From Antitrichia curtipendula (Eukaryota; Streptophyta; Bryopsida; Hypnales; Leucodontaceae), in NCBI GenBank assembly GCA_951230915.1, contig OX579642.1, forward strand, positions 7,130,001 to 7,194,000: a stretch of DNA of 64,000 nt, given 5' to 3'. The notes beneath the pieces were generated by a model, which ran no database searches, was not told the DNA's origin, and saw only the letters and a program-made list of their open reading frames with translations. Both the position numbers and the translations under genes were made by a program. Positions 37,399 through 48,760 of the stretch are shown one piece after another. Positions within the stretch are counted from its first letter, which is position 1. The number at the start of each line of letters is the position of its first letter.

Positions 37399-38460
37399 AT
37401 GGCGCGGGGCGGGACGAGCTCCGGTGTCAACACCGGCGTTTTGAAGAAGATCCTTCTCAGCTATACTTACGTCGGCATATGGATCTTCCTCAGCTTCTCC
37501 GTGATCATCTTCAACAAATACATTCTCGACCGAAAGATGTACAACTGGCCGTATCCTCTTTCTCTCACACTGATTCACATGGGCTTCTCTTCCGGCCTAG
37601 CCTTCCTCCTGGTCCGCGTCTTCAAGCTCGTTGAGCCTTGCGCTTCCATGACCCGTGACCTTTACTTCCGTTCCATCGTCCCCATTGGCCTCCTCTTCTC
37701 CCTCTCTCTCTGGTTCTCAAACTCCGCCTACATTTACCTCAGCGTCTCCTTCATCCAGATGCTGAAAGCGCTTATGCCTGTGGCTGTCTACTCTTTGGGA
37801 GTGATTTTCAAGAAAGACGTCTTCAGCTCCCAGACCATGACCAACATGGTGACGATCTCTATCGGCGTGGCCATAGCCGCGTACGGAGAAGCTCGCTTCA
37901 ACCTCTGGGGCGTTACTTTGCAACTCAGCGCAGTGTGTGTGGAAGCGCTTCGGTTGGTGTTGATCCAAATTCTGCTCAACTCGCGAGGAATCTCACTGAA
38001 CCCCATCACCACGTTGTACTACGTCGCGCCCGCGTGCTTCCTCTTCCTCTCCTTGCCGTGGTTTCTTCTTGAGTACCCCAAGCTTCTCGAGGTTTCGACT
38101 TTCCAAATCGATTTCCTCACGTTCGGGTTGAACTCCATGATTGCGTTTCTGCTCAACATCTCCGTGTTCGTGTTGGTCGGGAAAACTTCCGCGCTCACCA
38201 TGAACGTCGCGGGCGTGGTGAAGGACTGGCTGTTGATTGCATTCTCGTGGTCTGTGATCATGGACAAAGTTACAACTGTGAATCTTCTGGGGTACGGGAT
38301 TGCTTTTGTTGCGGTTTGTTACTACAATTACGCCAAGCTGCAGGCCATGAAGGCGAAGGAGCAGCAGAAGGGAGGCGATGAGGAGAATCTGAGGTTGTTG
38401 GATTCAAAGTTGGACCGGATGGAGGAGGTCACTCCGACCACACACAAGAATGGAGCTTAG
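37399..38460 (+). CDS. Nucleotide-sugar/triose-phosphate translocator family protein, KT group
   Basis: A 353-residue membrane protein of the plant sugar-phosphate/nucleotide-sugar antiporter superfamily (EamA/TPT fold), most like the group of Arabidopsis At3g17430 and At1g48230. These are predicted to act in Golgi or other endomembranes; the substrate is not assigned. About ten hydrophobic segments can be seen (roughly residues 20-38, 52-75, 92-112, 118-136, 147-163, 168-190, 203-223, 240-260, 268-288, 292-312). Family landmarks are FNKYILD (38-44), [20 protein letters not shown] (108-127), GEARFNLWG (163-171), [11 protein letters not shown] (201-211) and [20 protein letters not shown] (261-280), which gives the KT group its name. 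The charged C-terminal tail (about 313-353) would be cytosolic. The gene is intronless and much GC-richer than its surroundings. I chose the ATG opening MARGG, as the three codons before it are not preceded by another ATG. It was probably once a spliced gene that lost its introns or came by retroposition; this is inference. Confidence 0.93.
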   Translation: MARGGTSSGVNTGVLKKILLSYTYVGIWIFLSFSVIIFNKYILDRKMYNWPYPLSLTLIHMGFSSGLAFLLVRVFKLVEPCASMTRDLYFRSIVPIGLLFSLSLWFSNSAYIYLSVSFIQMLKALMPVAVYSLGVIFKKDVFSSQTMTNMVTISIGVAIAAYGEARFNLWGVTLQLSAVCVEALRLVLIQILLNSRGISLNPITTLYYVAPACFLFLSLPWFLLEYPKLLEVSTFQIDFLTFGLNSMIAFLLNISVFVLVGKTSALTMNVAGVVKDWLLIAFSWSVIMDKVTTVNLLGYGIAFVAVCYYNYAKLQAMKAKEQQKGGDEENLRLLDSKLDRMEEVTPTTHKNGA

Positions 38461-38475
38461 GGTTTGGTGCTCTCA

Positions 38476-38505
38476 TTCTTCTTCTTCTTCTTCTTCTTCT
38501 TCTTC
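38476..38505 (+). repeat. (TTC)10 microsatellite in the 3' UTR
   Basis: Ten uninterrupted TTC triplets start 15 bases after the transporter stop codon, so they lie in its 3' untranslated region. Length variation between individuals is likely. Confidence 0.95.
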
Positions 38506-39561
38506 ACCACTTTGTTTCCGTGGAAGCTCCGCAAGCATGTTCAGTGCAGGGGTACAGACAGACGCCTCTATTACGCAGCACGGGAACCTGGCCGAGGCTA
38601 GAGCTGGAGTGCCGGGGCTTGGGATCTTCCACCTGTGATTATCTTAGAATTTGAGCGCATCATTGACAGGAAATTTTTCATCTGATCCTTGGGTTAGTAG
38701 TACTATGACTATTATTATTCCTAGCTGCTATTCTTATTATGTACACACTAGGACCATCGTCTCGCTGATGCTGTTAGCTGTTATTACTGGGGGAGGCAGG
38801 AGGAATCTCAGTTAGGAACAATTAGGTACCTGCTGAGGACTCACCCCTACTATGTTTGTCCACAAATTTTTATATCAGTTTTGCAGCAGTTTTGTGAAGA
38901 GCTGAATTCCTCGTGTCTGTGTGTGCTCTCCTCTGGAAGCCATTCTCTTAACTGTAGTTCACTTGTTGGTGGTGCCCATCTTGTAGTTGTTGCCAGGATT
39001 GAAAATTTCGTGTGCAGGTTTCTAATTGGGGAAGGTTCTTAGTTCGGAGCTGGCTGGTTTATTTGCATTTTTTACGGGACTGCGTGGTGTTGTCTGAATC
39101 AAGGTGTTGCCTTCTTGTCGACAGTTTTCTTTTTTCTTTTTCTTCTCAAAACTTGTGGAAGTCCCGATTTCTGGTCACCTATCCTGTTTTGTTCACCATG
39201 TTCACTAAATGGTGTGTTTTTCATGGCAGTCTTTATGGGGTTTAGAAAAAACAAAGCATGCTGCATTCTTGAGCTGCTGCAAAACTGATACCATTTGAAG
39301 TGCAGATCATCATGTACTGTTACCATTCAATGTTTTGGATGAGATAGTTCTTTTCTTTGGTGCACTGGTTCGATTGATCAGTAAGGATACTGATGGAAGC
39401 AGAGATGAGGTTGAGCTGGATTAGGTTCTGCCGTAGGGTTTGTTTAAATTCGGCCTCCACTTGTTCACTGCCTGAGCTCCCTTGTGCTTCAGCTTTACAC
39501 GATGCCCTTGTCCTTCCCTATATCATTGTCTCTTTCATCTGTCTTCATCGCTGTTTTGCTA

Positions 39562-39665
39562 GCTTTGGACCCAGAGAGGAGACCTTGCTGACAAAAGCTG
39601 CATACGAGGATAGCTTTGGACCTTAGAGAGGAGACTTTGCTGACAAAAAAGCTCTACGTATGAGG
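39562..39665. repeat. About 50-base tandem duplication
   Basis: AGCTTTGGACCCAGAGAGGAG...CTGACAAAAGCTGCATACGAGG is followed at once by a second copy with AGCTTTGGACCTTAGAGAGG, ending TACGTATGAGG. The copies differ by a few substitutions and small length changes. Confidence 0.85.
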
Positions 39666-41397
39666 AGGTTGAACAGAAACTTGAAATGCGGAAAAATATG
39701 CTTGAGACTCTCATCGAGTACTGCAATGATAGGAGTACTCCAAAATAGCCCCTATCCGAATTGCCACTCCTATTGTAGAGACCTAATTCAGTTGTGCCCT
39801 CTTTGCATGCTAATGTGGTGAAAAGTGTGAAGGACTGGCAATTAGACAACTTCAGAGTGGAATTGGGATCAAAAGAGTTGAACTTGGGTTGAAAAAGTCA
39901 CTGTTTTATGACTTTGAGGATCATCACCATGCAATTTAGATTCGTGGCAAAAGGTTTGTTCATTATTCTATTATTAAAGGGATGTTCTTGGGTTACCATT
40001 CCAACTTATCTAGGGAGTTCAGAAAATGCACATTGGAATTAAAATGGACAAGAATAATCCCCCCATAGAGACAAGAGTGGGAAGGTACATGTTTTTGCTT
40101 TGACCACCTACAATGTGTCTTTTTTCTACTGAAACGTGAGTTGACTGAAATATGTGCAAAAAACTCTCTAATTTGTTGTTCTACAATTTCTATTGCAACA
40201 AAGAAATTGTGAATTCAATCAATCTAAATATGTGCAATGACGAAAGGGACCACAATGGGTATATTTTATCATGTGCTCGAGTCAAAGATGGCAGGATGCA
40301 CTCACCTTTAAGAAACCATTGTCACCATCACATTGTCTCTCCAGTCATACGGTATCAATTCTGAGGGCTGCTTCACACTATGGCCAACCAAGTCAAGAGG
40401 CCGTGGAAGTGAGAGTCCAAACTTTGGTGAGAGTCCAAAGAAATGGGCAATAAATAGGCCCTAAAATTTAGGAATTAGAGATTTTGGCCGGCCATAGTCT
40501 GAAGCTTCCAAAGGCCAAGCCAAGAGTCAAAACCTCACTTGTGAATCAATTTTTTCAAGCAAAAGATAAAAAAAACATGAGAAAGGAGTCCAAAATGGTC
40601 TTGGAAAAAAATCACAGCATAGGCTCTTATCATTGGGGCAAAAATTTAGAGCTTTGCTCCAAACTGTGTCCACGAGGAAAATTCAAGAACAAATAATTTG
40701 AAATTGATGATAAAACTTGAAAATTTTGAATTCATATTTAAAATCTTAGACCCCAAATTAGGTAGTAAAAGTCACAAAGTATAAAATCAATGGCTCCCAA
40801 ATAGGGTGTAGATTTTACATCTATGACAAAAGTGGGAATAAAATTTCTCACCCTAGTGCGCTTGAAAGGCTTATAGCACTACTTTAAATCCGATAAAGAG
40901 ATATAAAAGGTTGTATTCCCTAGTTAGAACCACAACCATCTAATTGTATCAAATGAATAGAAATGGTCCTTGTTTTTAGAAAGAACACTCAATGGTCTCT
41001 TCGAAAGATGGAGCCAAGCATGTGGGTTGGTGTCATCAACTATGGCAAAATAGCAAGGCAATAAACAAGGATATTGATGAAGAAGTGCCTAACCAAAAAG
41101 AAACTTTCTCAAAGCCTTCAATGAACTTTAGTTCACATCATATTTTTATGAAAAGGGAGGAACTCAAGGTCATGTAGAATTTACCAAGTCCAAAGCTAGG
41201 ACTTTTCAACTAACCTCAAAGACATTGATTTTCAAACAACAAAGATGTAATTCTCTTTGTGTAGCTATGGCAAGATATTTGAGTTCTATTGAAGCTTGTT
41301 TTGTTACCATTTCCTTCAAAAAATAATAAAATACCAAAATATTAAGTGCAATTCAAAATAAAATATTCAACATGAGGAATCAAGGATTGCTAGCATG

Positions 41398-41697
41398 TAA
41401 GCCTAGGATCTTATGCCCATAAGGCCACATTCGTTATATGGAGACTTTTTTGCAGATTTAGAGATATAAATGCTAGTTACTAGAAAATTTATTTAAAAAA
41501 ATAGTAATTGAAATAAAAAATAAATAATGCTAAAATAGTGATTCTATAATAAAATTCTAAAATTTGGTGTTGTTACCTATTTATAAAAAAATACTAGTAA
41601 AGAGATAAAGCATTTTATCTTTGAGTCGAGGATAAAAATGAGATTGCGAAAAGTCTCAATATAACGAATATGACCTTCCATGAGTCTAAGAGCCTAG
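41398..41697. mobile_element. Probable MITE with about 100-base inverted ends
   Basis: GCCTAGG and CACATTCGTTATATGGAGAC near 41401-41450 pair with GTCTCAATATAACGAATATG and CCTAGG near 41655-41697. It is about 300 bases and AT-rich inside, with no coding frame. Target duplication not settled. Confidence 0.6.
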
Positions 41698-41987
41698 GTA
41701 CCTATATTATAGATGTTTATATTATAGGCACCTTCCATAGTTACAGATACCTATGTTCTAAGCACTTGTCATGATTATAGGACACATATGTTATAGATGC
41801 CTTTAAGGTTGTGGGGTACCTACTTACATCCAAGCTCAAGGCTCGTATGCTCCTATTTCTAAGCTCACACACTAGTGTCATTGTATTGAACACTATTTGA
41901 AACAAGTAGTTATTCTACAAGTGACCTTATTTTGGAACCATTAGTTTACTTTTCAAGTAAGGTCCTACTCAAACTTCCTCACATGAC

Positions 41988-42140
41988 AAGGTACACATAC
42001 CCATCACGGAGCCTCTTCCCAATGGTGCCCTTATCTACATCTGTCCAACATTTTAAATGACTAAATGTGCGGCTGGTATAGATAGGGATGCAATTAGGAA
42101 AGAGGCTCCGTAAAGTAAAAGGTATGCGTACGGTGTTGCT
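41988..42140. mobile_element. Probable MITE with GGTACACATACC ends
   Basis: ACACATACCCATCACGGAGC near 41993, running on to CTCTT, pairs with GGAAAGAGGCTCCGT and AAAGGTATGCGTAC near 42097-42133. The arms are imperfect, and the element is about 150 bases. Confidence 0.5.
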
Positions 42141-43420
42141 GTGAGCCTCCCTCCTACCACGAGAACATCAGTGTCCGGACTCCAGAGTCACTCAGTGAAA
42201 CCAAGGAGTACACTCAGATTGGTTTTTGATGAGTAGGCCTACCTGAAATGCTCCTGCGGAACTCAGGTTGATGTCTTTGACTGGTACAGTCAAAGACAAG
42301 CCTTATTGGGAATCAAGTTGGTGAGTTGGGGTCCATTTTCAATGATAAGTAACGGATTCTCTTCCATACAGTACTCTTGGGAAACAGACCAACAGGCTCC
42401 ATGAGTGGGGACTGGGGAGCCAGGGACTGAGAAAAGTGCGGAACATGGATGATAAAGTGGATGATAGGGTGGATGATAAAGTGCATGAATGAACATGAAA
42501 AGGACATGAAAAGAAACATGCACATAATATAGTTTACCAATGAGGCAAGGGTCCCTTTTGCATCCGTTTGAAAAGGAGATTCCTACATTGAACAAAAATT
42601 GTCTTATTGATGGATCCTCAACCAACCCCAATCCTTGAATTGACTAATAAGTTTCTTCCATGTATTTAGCAAAGCATAATACCTTCCTACTAATGGAGAG
42701 GACCATTGTTTGGTTATACACAATAGGCCTGTGCACATGGGGAGTGGTGAGCCCCTTGTATGCAAGCTAAACTACCTAGGTAGGCCCCCACTTAGCAAGG
42801 GCCAATTCGACCACAATAGTTGTTGAAGAGCTTCGAACTTAGAATTTTCTCTCTTTCAGGTAATCATGTTCCTCTCTGTGTATTAGCGGGTTTAATGGGA
42901 TAGAGGGGAGATAAAAGAGATAGATGCTCTATGGCGAAGGAGGAGAAGCAACAAAGATGTGAAGAAGCACCGTGCATGCTCTGATAGGGCTACAATGTTA
43001 CTAGGATGGATAAGAAACATGGAGTAAGACCATTGTGAGGGCTTTGGTTGCAGATTTTGTCAGCCTAGTAGGTGAAGGCTCGGTGAGGGTTAACCCACAT
43101 TTCCGTGCCCTCACTTGTGACGTTGTACGGCCTCCATTGGCTCCATGTGCTTCGGCCTAATGCTACAAAATAACATGAAATATGGATACCTATCAATAGT
43201 AAGATAAGTGCACATGATTGTGATACCTTTTCTAGGCCGCCTTTCGCGGATTGTTGCTTGAAATATGTTGCATCTATTCATGAGAGCCTAGGGTTGCATT
43301 TTAATACTCCTATTTCAAATACATTGGAAGTTTATCCATACATGTTTTCAATAAATGCTAAAGGAGAGAATTTGAAATACTCTTTTGACTTCTAATAGCA
43401 AGATCTAACTAATTAGGTTA

Positions 43421-43663
43421 AAGAACTACAGTACGGCTGTTCCAAGTCCAGAACCCAACCTGAGCGGTGTGAACGTGTCCTCGCAACTTCAGCATCCAGC
43501 GGTCAAGCACATCCGATCGGACGGCGCAGAAATCGATTAGGTCAAGAGAGAGCCTCAAGAGCCAAACCCTCGCATAATCTGTCTCTCTTTGCCGTGCGCG
43601 CTTTCGATCGCACTCTCCCTCGCCGTCCAAGCAACGCGTTTGGGCTTCACCCGCATCGCCATC
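43421..43663 (+). promoter_or_regulatory. Promoter and pyrimidine-rich leader of the P1 gene
   Basis: The last 100 bases before the ATG are C/T-rich (CTGTCTCTCTTTG, CACTCTCCCTCGCC), as is common in leaders of ribosomal protein mRNAs. They carry a telobox-like AAACCCTC near 43564 and a TGGGCT site-II-like word near 43641. These motifs are known in plant ribosomal protein promoters; their function here is inferred. Confidence 0.45.
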
Positions 43664-45312
43664 ATGTCGTCCAGCGAGCTTGCTTGCACTTACGCTTGCC
43701 TCATCCTCCACGATGATGGCATCGCCATCACGGTACGCGGTTTCATCACTTCGTCATTTTATTTAGGGTTTGGAGTTTGGAGACAGAGGTTGAGGTTTTT
43801 GAGTGCTTGAATTTTCGTTTCTTACTCTTTTTTTATATGTTTTAATCCAATGAAAGTATTCGGGTGCCAGAATTTGTTCTGGAGGAGTGAGTTTTAGAGA
43901 TTTCGGAGAATTAGGGTTTTTGAGTCTTTCGGTAAATTAGGTTTTCGAGCTCGTTTTGGTCCGTGACGGTTTTCTGACTGAGCATTGTGCTGCGTTTTGT
44001 CTGGTTAGCGTATATTTGGATTAATTATTGGTAGTAGTTATTTACAGATTTATGTTGGTCGGTTTACTTTGTGTGGATATATTCTTGATTAGGGGTAGTT
44101 GCCATTTAACCGGTTGTTTTTTATTTTGTGGTTACTTTCCTACCAAGAAGTGGTTCCTTTTGGTTGTTTTGAGATTTCAACTGTGATTTCAGGCCGATAA
44201 GATCGCCACTCTGGTGAAGGCCGCTGGTGTGTCAGTTGAGGGATTCTGGCCTTCACTTTTCGCCAAGCTCTGCGAGAAGAGAAGTGTTGAGGATCTCATC
44301 ACCAATGTTGGAGGTGGTAAGTTTCGATTCTTATTCTGGAAGTCCGGATTCTGTGTCAAAATTCGATGATCTTGCAAACCCTGAATTGTACTGTTCCCGC
44401 AAGAAACCCTAAACTACACTGTTCCCACGAGGAACCTGTATATCTTGCAGAATTGGGTGAGAGATGTGCAGAAATCATTATTGACTGCTCGATGGTTGCT
44501 TGTACATTTATATCCATTAATCTCTTTTCTATCTTCGTTTTGAGAAACTGTTGGTTTGGAGTCTTATCTCTGGTCACTTCGCCTGTTTATGATTCAGGTG
44601 GTGGTGGTGCTGTCGCCGTGAGCGCTGCACCTACCAGTGCTGACAGTGCCGTCGCCGAGGCACCCAAGGAGGTGGAGAAGGTGATTCTCAATCTCTAACA
44701 TCAATCAATATGCCTTGATATTTCCAGGCTTACTTTAGGCCATTCTAGTTGTTGTATTGTTATCTTACGTCAAAGGACGAATGTGGCATTCCAATAGGCT
44801 GAACTACTTGATATGTACTGTTCTCACTTTCCTTATCTTTCCAAAAAAGGTGATGTATCCGACACTCTCTTCGACACTTTTTTCGACTTTTAAAAGTGTC
44901 AAGAAAGCGTCGAATACAACACCCTTTTTTGGTACACTTATCCGTGCAATTACTGTGGAGGAAGGAACCAGTACTGTCTTATTATACTGTGGTCTGAAAA
45001 ATCTTGAATGGCTCAAGGTATCTTTACTTTATGAAGCCTCATGTGGACGATAGCCTTCATAATTATCGTGATCCAGAGTAATTTCCCAGACATAGTCTTA
45101 GATCTCTTGCAACGGTTTTCCATCATTATACTACTTTTGTTAAGTATATTCGGAAATGTTTTTCGTATATCAATTGGTACCTGCAGTGATATTGTTTTAA
45201 GAACTAATTGTTTTTTACGAAGTTTGTAAGAGCCTCACAAAATCATGGTTATGTGCAGGAGGAGGCCAAGGAAGAGAGTGATGACGATATGGGCTTCAGC
45301 TTGTTCGATTAG
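43664..45312 (+). CDS. RPP1: 60S acidic ribosomal protein P1, four exons
   Basis: P1 pairs with P2 on the P0 scaffold to form the lateral stalk of the large cytosolic ribosomal subunit, which recruits and activates translational GTPases. Exons are 43664-43732, 44193-44316, 44598-44680 and 45259-45312, with GT-AG introns of 460, 281 and 578 bases, giving 109 residues. The N-terminal dimerisation domain is clear ([19 protein letters not shown] at 5-23, then [13 protein letters not shown] and LITNVGG). A glycine/alanine hinge ([20 protein letters not shown]) starts near residue 65. An acidic stretch and the invariant C-terminal tail [12 protein letters not shown], which contacts elongation factors, complete it. 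The serine before DDD lies in a casein kinase 2-type context. The first three codons start MSS, as in P1 rather than P2. The third donor is AAG-GTGATT, weaker than the others but required for the frame. Confidence 0.95.
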
Positions 45313-45389
45313 AGTTGTTTAATGGTTCGAGAAGAATCCTATTCATGCCAATTTTGACTCGTTCATGTAAAGGGTTCCATGACAAAGCA

Positions 45390-45625
45390 ATTCTTAATCC
45401 AGGAGAAACTTCTGCTGGTGGCTACTTTTGTGTCTTTGCTTTTGTCTTTATGAGTTTGTTGACTGGCCGCAGCGTATTTTGGACACATGAACAAATGCAA
45501 TGGTGTGGGTTTAATCCAGGAGAGGAGTCTGTGTTGTCTGCTTTTATTTCTTTGATATTGCATTCATGAGTTCTTCACTGGCAGCCGGGTACTTCGAACA
45601 CGTGAACAAATGCAGTGGTGTGTGG
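45390..45625 (+). repeat. About 115-base tandem duplication downstream of P1
   Basis: TTAATCCAGGAGA begins each unit (about 45397 and 45511). ACATGAACAAATGCAATGGT, followed by GTGGGT, ends the first, and ACGTGAACAAATGCAGTGGT with the same closing word ends the second. The region is probably the 3' untranslated region of the P1 transcript. The copies are clearly diverged. Confidence 0.8.
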
Positions 45626-47375
45626 GTTTTGGCTGTTTGTTGTCGTACATAGAAAGTGAACTTGTTTTGCCTAGGTCAATTAGACCACGCTTGCATTGCA
45701 TGGATGTGGCCAATGGTGCTCTTAGTTAGTGATTTGCTATGGATTTTGGCCTCCCGCCTGGGAGCATTGCCTCCGAACATTTGAGTAGTGAGACGATTCT
45801 CAGAAATGTTTGTTGACAGTGGTCCATGGTGTCGTAGCGGGACTGACGCCATTTCGAGTGAGGAACCGGATTCCTCAGACCGTAATTTTTGAGAGTCTTG
45901 CTTTTCTCGTAACTCGAGGTCTTGATTCTGAAAATCGACTGACAACTCTTCGTCGATATGTATCTTGGACGTGGCTCTTGAATACTGGTACGGTATAATA
46001 TGGAAACCTTAAACACCGTTGCAAAGTGCTGGTGCAGCATTCTAACCTCCCAGCAGGTTGTAAGTGCGTTGGATATCTTTGCAAGGGAGCAGCAGATTTG
46101 AAGAGACTGATCTTATACGATGCTATGTGTCTAGGTTGACGGGAAGTTGTAGTCGAGTTTTTGGAAGGTGCAGAGATTAGGATCTCTTGCTCTTCATACG
46201 CTGCAATTTCTTGGACTGTAGAATACAAGTCCTCATTTAATGTTGTAGATTTTCTTTTCCCCTACAGAAGAATTTAAGTTCCTTGGAAATTTGCTCAAAA
46301 CTTTACAGAATGTATGTCATATAAAGGTTATTCAGCAACTCAACAATGTGTAAACTTTGGAAAAATTTACCCATACAGAAATACAATTTTTGAGGCCTAC
46401 ATTAATTTTCATAAGAGAATTGAAAATTCTCTGAGGATTAGTACGTTTGGTGAGATTTTGGTGCTGAGGTTCAAACGACGCTCAATCTTGGATTTGAAGT
46501 CAAGCAAATGAGCTTAAAAATCTATCTGTGCAATCTGGCTGCAGGTCTTCAGCACTAAGGTATGTGCACTCGTGATCCTCACTGTCCAGAATGGATAAAA
46601 ATTGGCACTAAAACTTAGATATTGATGACACAAGATGTACACAACCAAAACAAGGATGGAGATCAAAGGTACACCAACAAACAATACTATGAAATTTTCG
46701 AACTACCGGTATTTCACAGTGTCCAAATAATGCATGTAATGCATGTTAAAGTGTGTTGGTGTCAAGTATGTCAGTTGTTGGTGTCGATTATGGGTGCACC
46801 TTAAGTTAAACTGACAACGGGGGACAGAATCCTGGTACCGCTGAACAATGCTTCAACGTAGAAATTCCGGCAGGAGAGAAATAGTTGTGAAACAAGTCTG
46901 CTTGTTTGGACTACCTCAACAAACCCCAATTTATACAAGACGGAACTCTCTTCAATCGGTTCAAGCTCTCCGTAGTGTTCCAAATTTTCTGTGTAACCAC
47001 CGCCGTTGCTTGTATCAAACATCACAAAATAAAAAATCGGGTCACATATCAGGAAGAGTCAGAGCTAGCCGCAGACTTGCACAGTTTCAAAATCAAGTTC
47101 CAAAAATTCACAGAGGACCTAGTCTAGTCCATTCTGTACTTTGTGTCACTTTGTGTCGAAATTCCGAACATCACTTTCGGTAAAAATTGGCTGAAGTTCA
47201 GGACTTGAGAACCTTTCAAAGCGGGCTCCCTGAAACCTAAACCTCTACCAGTCCTAGTCTTAAAGCTTCGTGTTCTTGAATCTCACCATTCTGGCACTCT
47301 GAGTTGCGCCAAATTGACGTTTGGAGTCAGACTTGCCAAGTCTGACTGGCACCCCCAATCCTAACTTCTAAACGA
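45626..47375. other. Intergenic DNA between P1 and the GLUTAMINE DUMPER-like gene
   Basis: No gene could be supported. Several frames of 60-117 codons are open on both strands, but none has a recognisable domain or a clear splice pattern. One copy of a dispersed repeat lies at about 47222-47325. Confidence 0.45.
47222..47325 (+). repeat. Dispersed repeat, copy 1 of 3
   Basis: The text CTGAAACCTAAACCTCTACC and AGTCCTAGTCTTAAAGCTT, followed about 70 bases later by GCGCCAAATTGACG, matches two other places: 49547-49645 on the same strand and about 55830-55935 on the opposite strand. The identity of the element is unknown. Confidence 0.65.
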
Positions 47376-47719
47376 TGCTCAGTCCATTATCAGCAACGTG
47401 CTAATTATCAACTATGTTCCAATTCCCAACAATGTATCAATATGCCACAGTGTGACCGTCAGTAATGTGACAGTTCCCAACAATGTGCCAATTACCACAA
47501 ATGTGTCAATTCAGCAACCATGAGCCAATTTTCGCAACTACAATCGATCTATGAACACGTACTTCCCACCAATGTGAGGCCCATTTCCCATTTCCAATCA
47601 CGAACAATGTGTGACCTTCAGAAACAATGTGCCAATTCCCAGCACTGAGGCGTTTTAGCCACAAATGTGTGAGTCAATTCAGCAACCACGAGCCAATTTT
47701 CGCAACTACAATCGATCGA
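47376..47719. repeat. Degenerate CAATGTG repeat with a larger duplication
   Basis: Words such as CCCAACAATGTGCCAATT and CACAAATGTGTCAATTC follow each other every 18-25 bases. Within this, about 50 bases ending GCCAATTTTCGCAACTACAA with TCGAT occur at about 47497-47550 and again at 47663-47718. The stretch lies 3' of the minus-strand gene that ends at 47720. Confidence 0.75.
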
Positions 47720-48187
47720 TCACAGTTGCAGAGGCGGACACCCGACCACCTTCGCTTTCGCAGGCTCCGCCGGTGCCGGATGTGCCAGAAACGTGGGCCT
47801 TTCTTCCCCAGCCATCACCACCAGCTCCACCTCTAAACCCCTTCTCCGTTTGCCTCCACCTTCTTCCGCTTCCTCATCATCCCCGAGGAGTCCCGCCTTC
47901 GGCACCACCACATTGGTCTCCTCCTCCTCCCTCGGCCTTCCTATTTCGAAAGATCCTGACGCCCTTCGACGACAGAGGAGGATGAACGCGCACAGGCAGA
48001 CTAGTGCACACACGGCCAGGGCTATCACCACGATCACGAAGGCGTGGTTGGTGTGGAGTGGGAGAGTCTGTTGGGAGGGGGTGGAGGGGATGCTGGGCCC
48101 GATTTTCGAGACTGTTGTCCAGGAAAGAGGATGGGCTCGGACGATACGGAAACACCTTCGGCAGTAGAACTGGGAGGAGCCTGTCAT
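47720..48187 (-). CDS. GLUTAMINE DUMPER-like single-pass membrane protein
   Basis: An intronless frame of 155 residues. It has one strong hydrophobic segment (AFVIVVIALAVCALVCLCAF from residue 49, ending CRRR at 75), an acidic middle (EEEE, DDEEAEE), a basic KRRR, and near the C-terminus ELVVMAGEERPTFLAHPAP (121-139). The last motif matches the VIMAG box plus [D/E]xPxFLAxP of plant GLUTAMINE DUMPER (GDU) proteins, which share this layout: short N-terminus, one membrane span, then VIMAG. In Arabidopsis, GDU1 raises amino acid export and is recognised by the ubiquitin ligase LOG2 through that region; any such role here is inferred. The start is the ATG at 48187. The first 48 residues resemble nothing I know, so the true start could differ. 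The frame is GC-rich and ends at TGA 47720-47722. The next feature upstream is a tandem repeat. Confidence 0.78.
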   Translation of the reverse strand: MTGSSQFYCRRCFRIVRAHPLSWTTVSKIGPSIPSTPSQQTLPLHTNHAFVIVVIALAVCALVCLCAFILLCRRRASGSFEIGRPREEEETNVVVPKAGLLGDDEEAEEGGGKRRRGLEVELVVMAGEERPTFLAHPAPAEPAKAKVVGCPPLQL

Positions 48188-48238
48188 GGTGGACCGAGAT
48201 GGTACGTATGCCTAAGAGAGGCTCGGCTCCGACTTTTT

Positions 48239-48760
48239 TCAAACAAGCAGCTTTGAAATGAGGATTTTCACGTAAACAAGCAGCTACGAAATGAGAGGAG
48301 GTTCCATTAACCAAGCAGCTATGCTATGAGAGTCTTTTCCCTTAAACAAGCAACTGTGGTATGAGTGGAGCTTCCTCAACCAAGAAGCTATATTTCTATG
48401 AGAGTCTGTTTTTTCGCCCCTCCGACAACCGGCTATGCTACAGGAGAGGCCTTTGATTTCCCCTAAAACTATCACTGCTATGGCACGAGATTCTTTTTAT
48501 TTCTCCTTAACAAGCAGCTACGCAATGAGGATTTTTCCTCATGCAAGCAGCTATGCTATGCTAGGAGGTTCCATCAACAAGCAGCTAAGAGATGAGAGGC
48601 CTTTTTGATTTCCCTCCAACAAACAGGAATTCTATGAGAGTCCGTTAATTTCCCTCGAACAATCAGCCATGCTATGATAGGCTTTTCCCTTAAACAAGTT
48701 GCTCTGCTATGAATCGCATTGTTTTCCTTGAACAACTATCTATGCGCGCTAAGAGAGGAT
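48239..48760. repeat. Minisatellite of about 35-base units upstream of the GDU-like gene
   Basis: About thirteen diverged units follow one another. Each opens with AACAAGCAGCTATG or a close variant, then CTATGAGAG, then a T/C-rich stretch such as TTTTCCCTT. Good units start near 48241, 48274, 48308, 48343, 48506, 48573 and 48656. On the minus strand this array occupies the promoter or 5' leader of the GDU-like gene, starting about 50 bases before its ATG. Confidence 0.88.

Larger units (their letters stand above)
38506..43420. other. Transporter 3' region and intergenic DNA, no gene seen
   Basis: The first several hundred bases are likely 3' untranslated region. After about 39900 the DNA is AT-rich without protein-like frames. 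Repeats inside are listed separately (39562-39660, 41398-41697, 41988-42140, and a short GGATGATAAAGT repeat near 42445-42485). Confidence 0.5.

Noticed and set aside
47665..48314. Several other long frames on both strands over the GDU-like gene
   Set aside because: They are open because the region is GC-rich; only one frame has a membrane span and a family motif.
48239..48760. Regularly spaced repeats considered as a CRISPR array
   Set aside because: The units are diverged and contiguous without unique spacers, and the DNA is from a plant nucleus.
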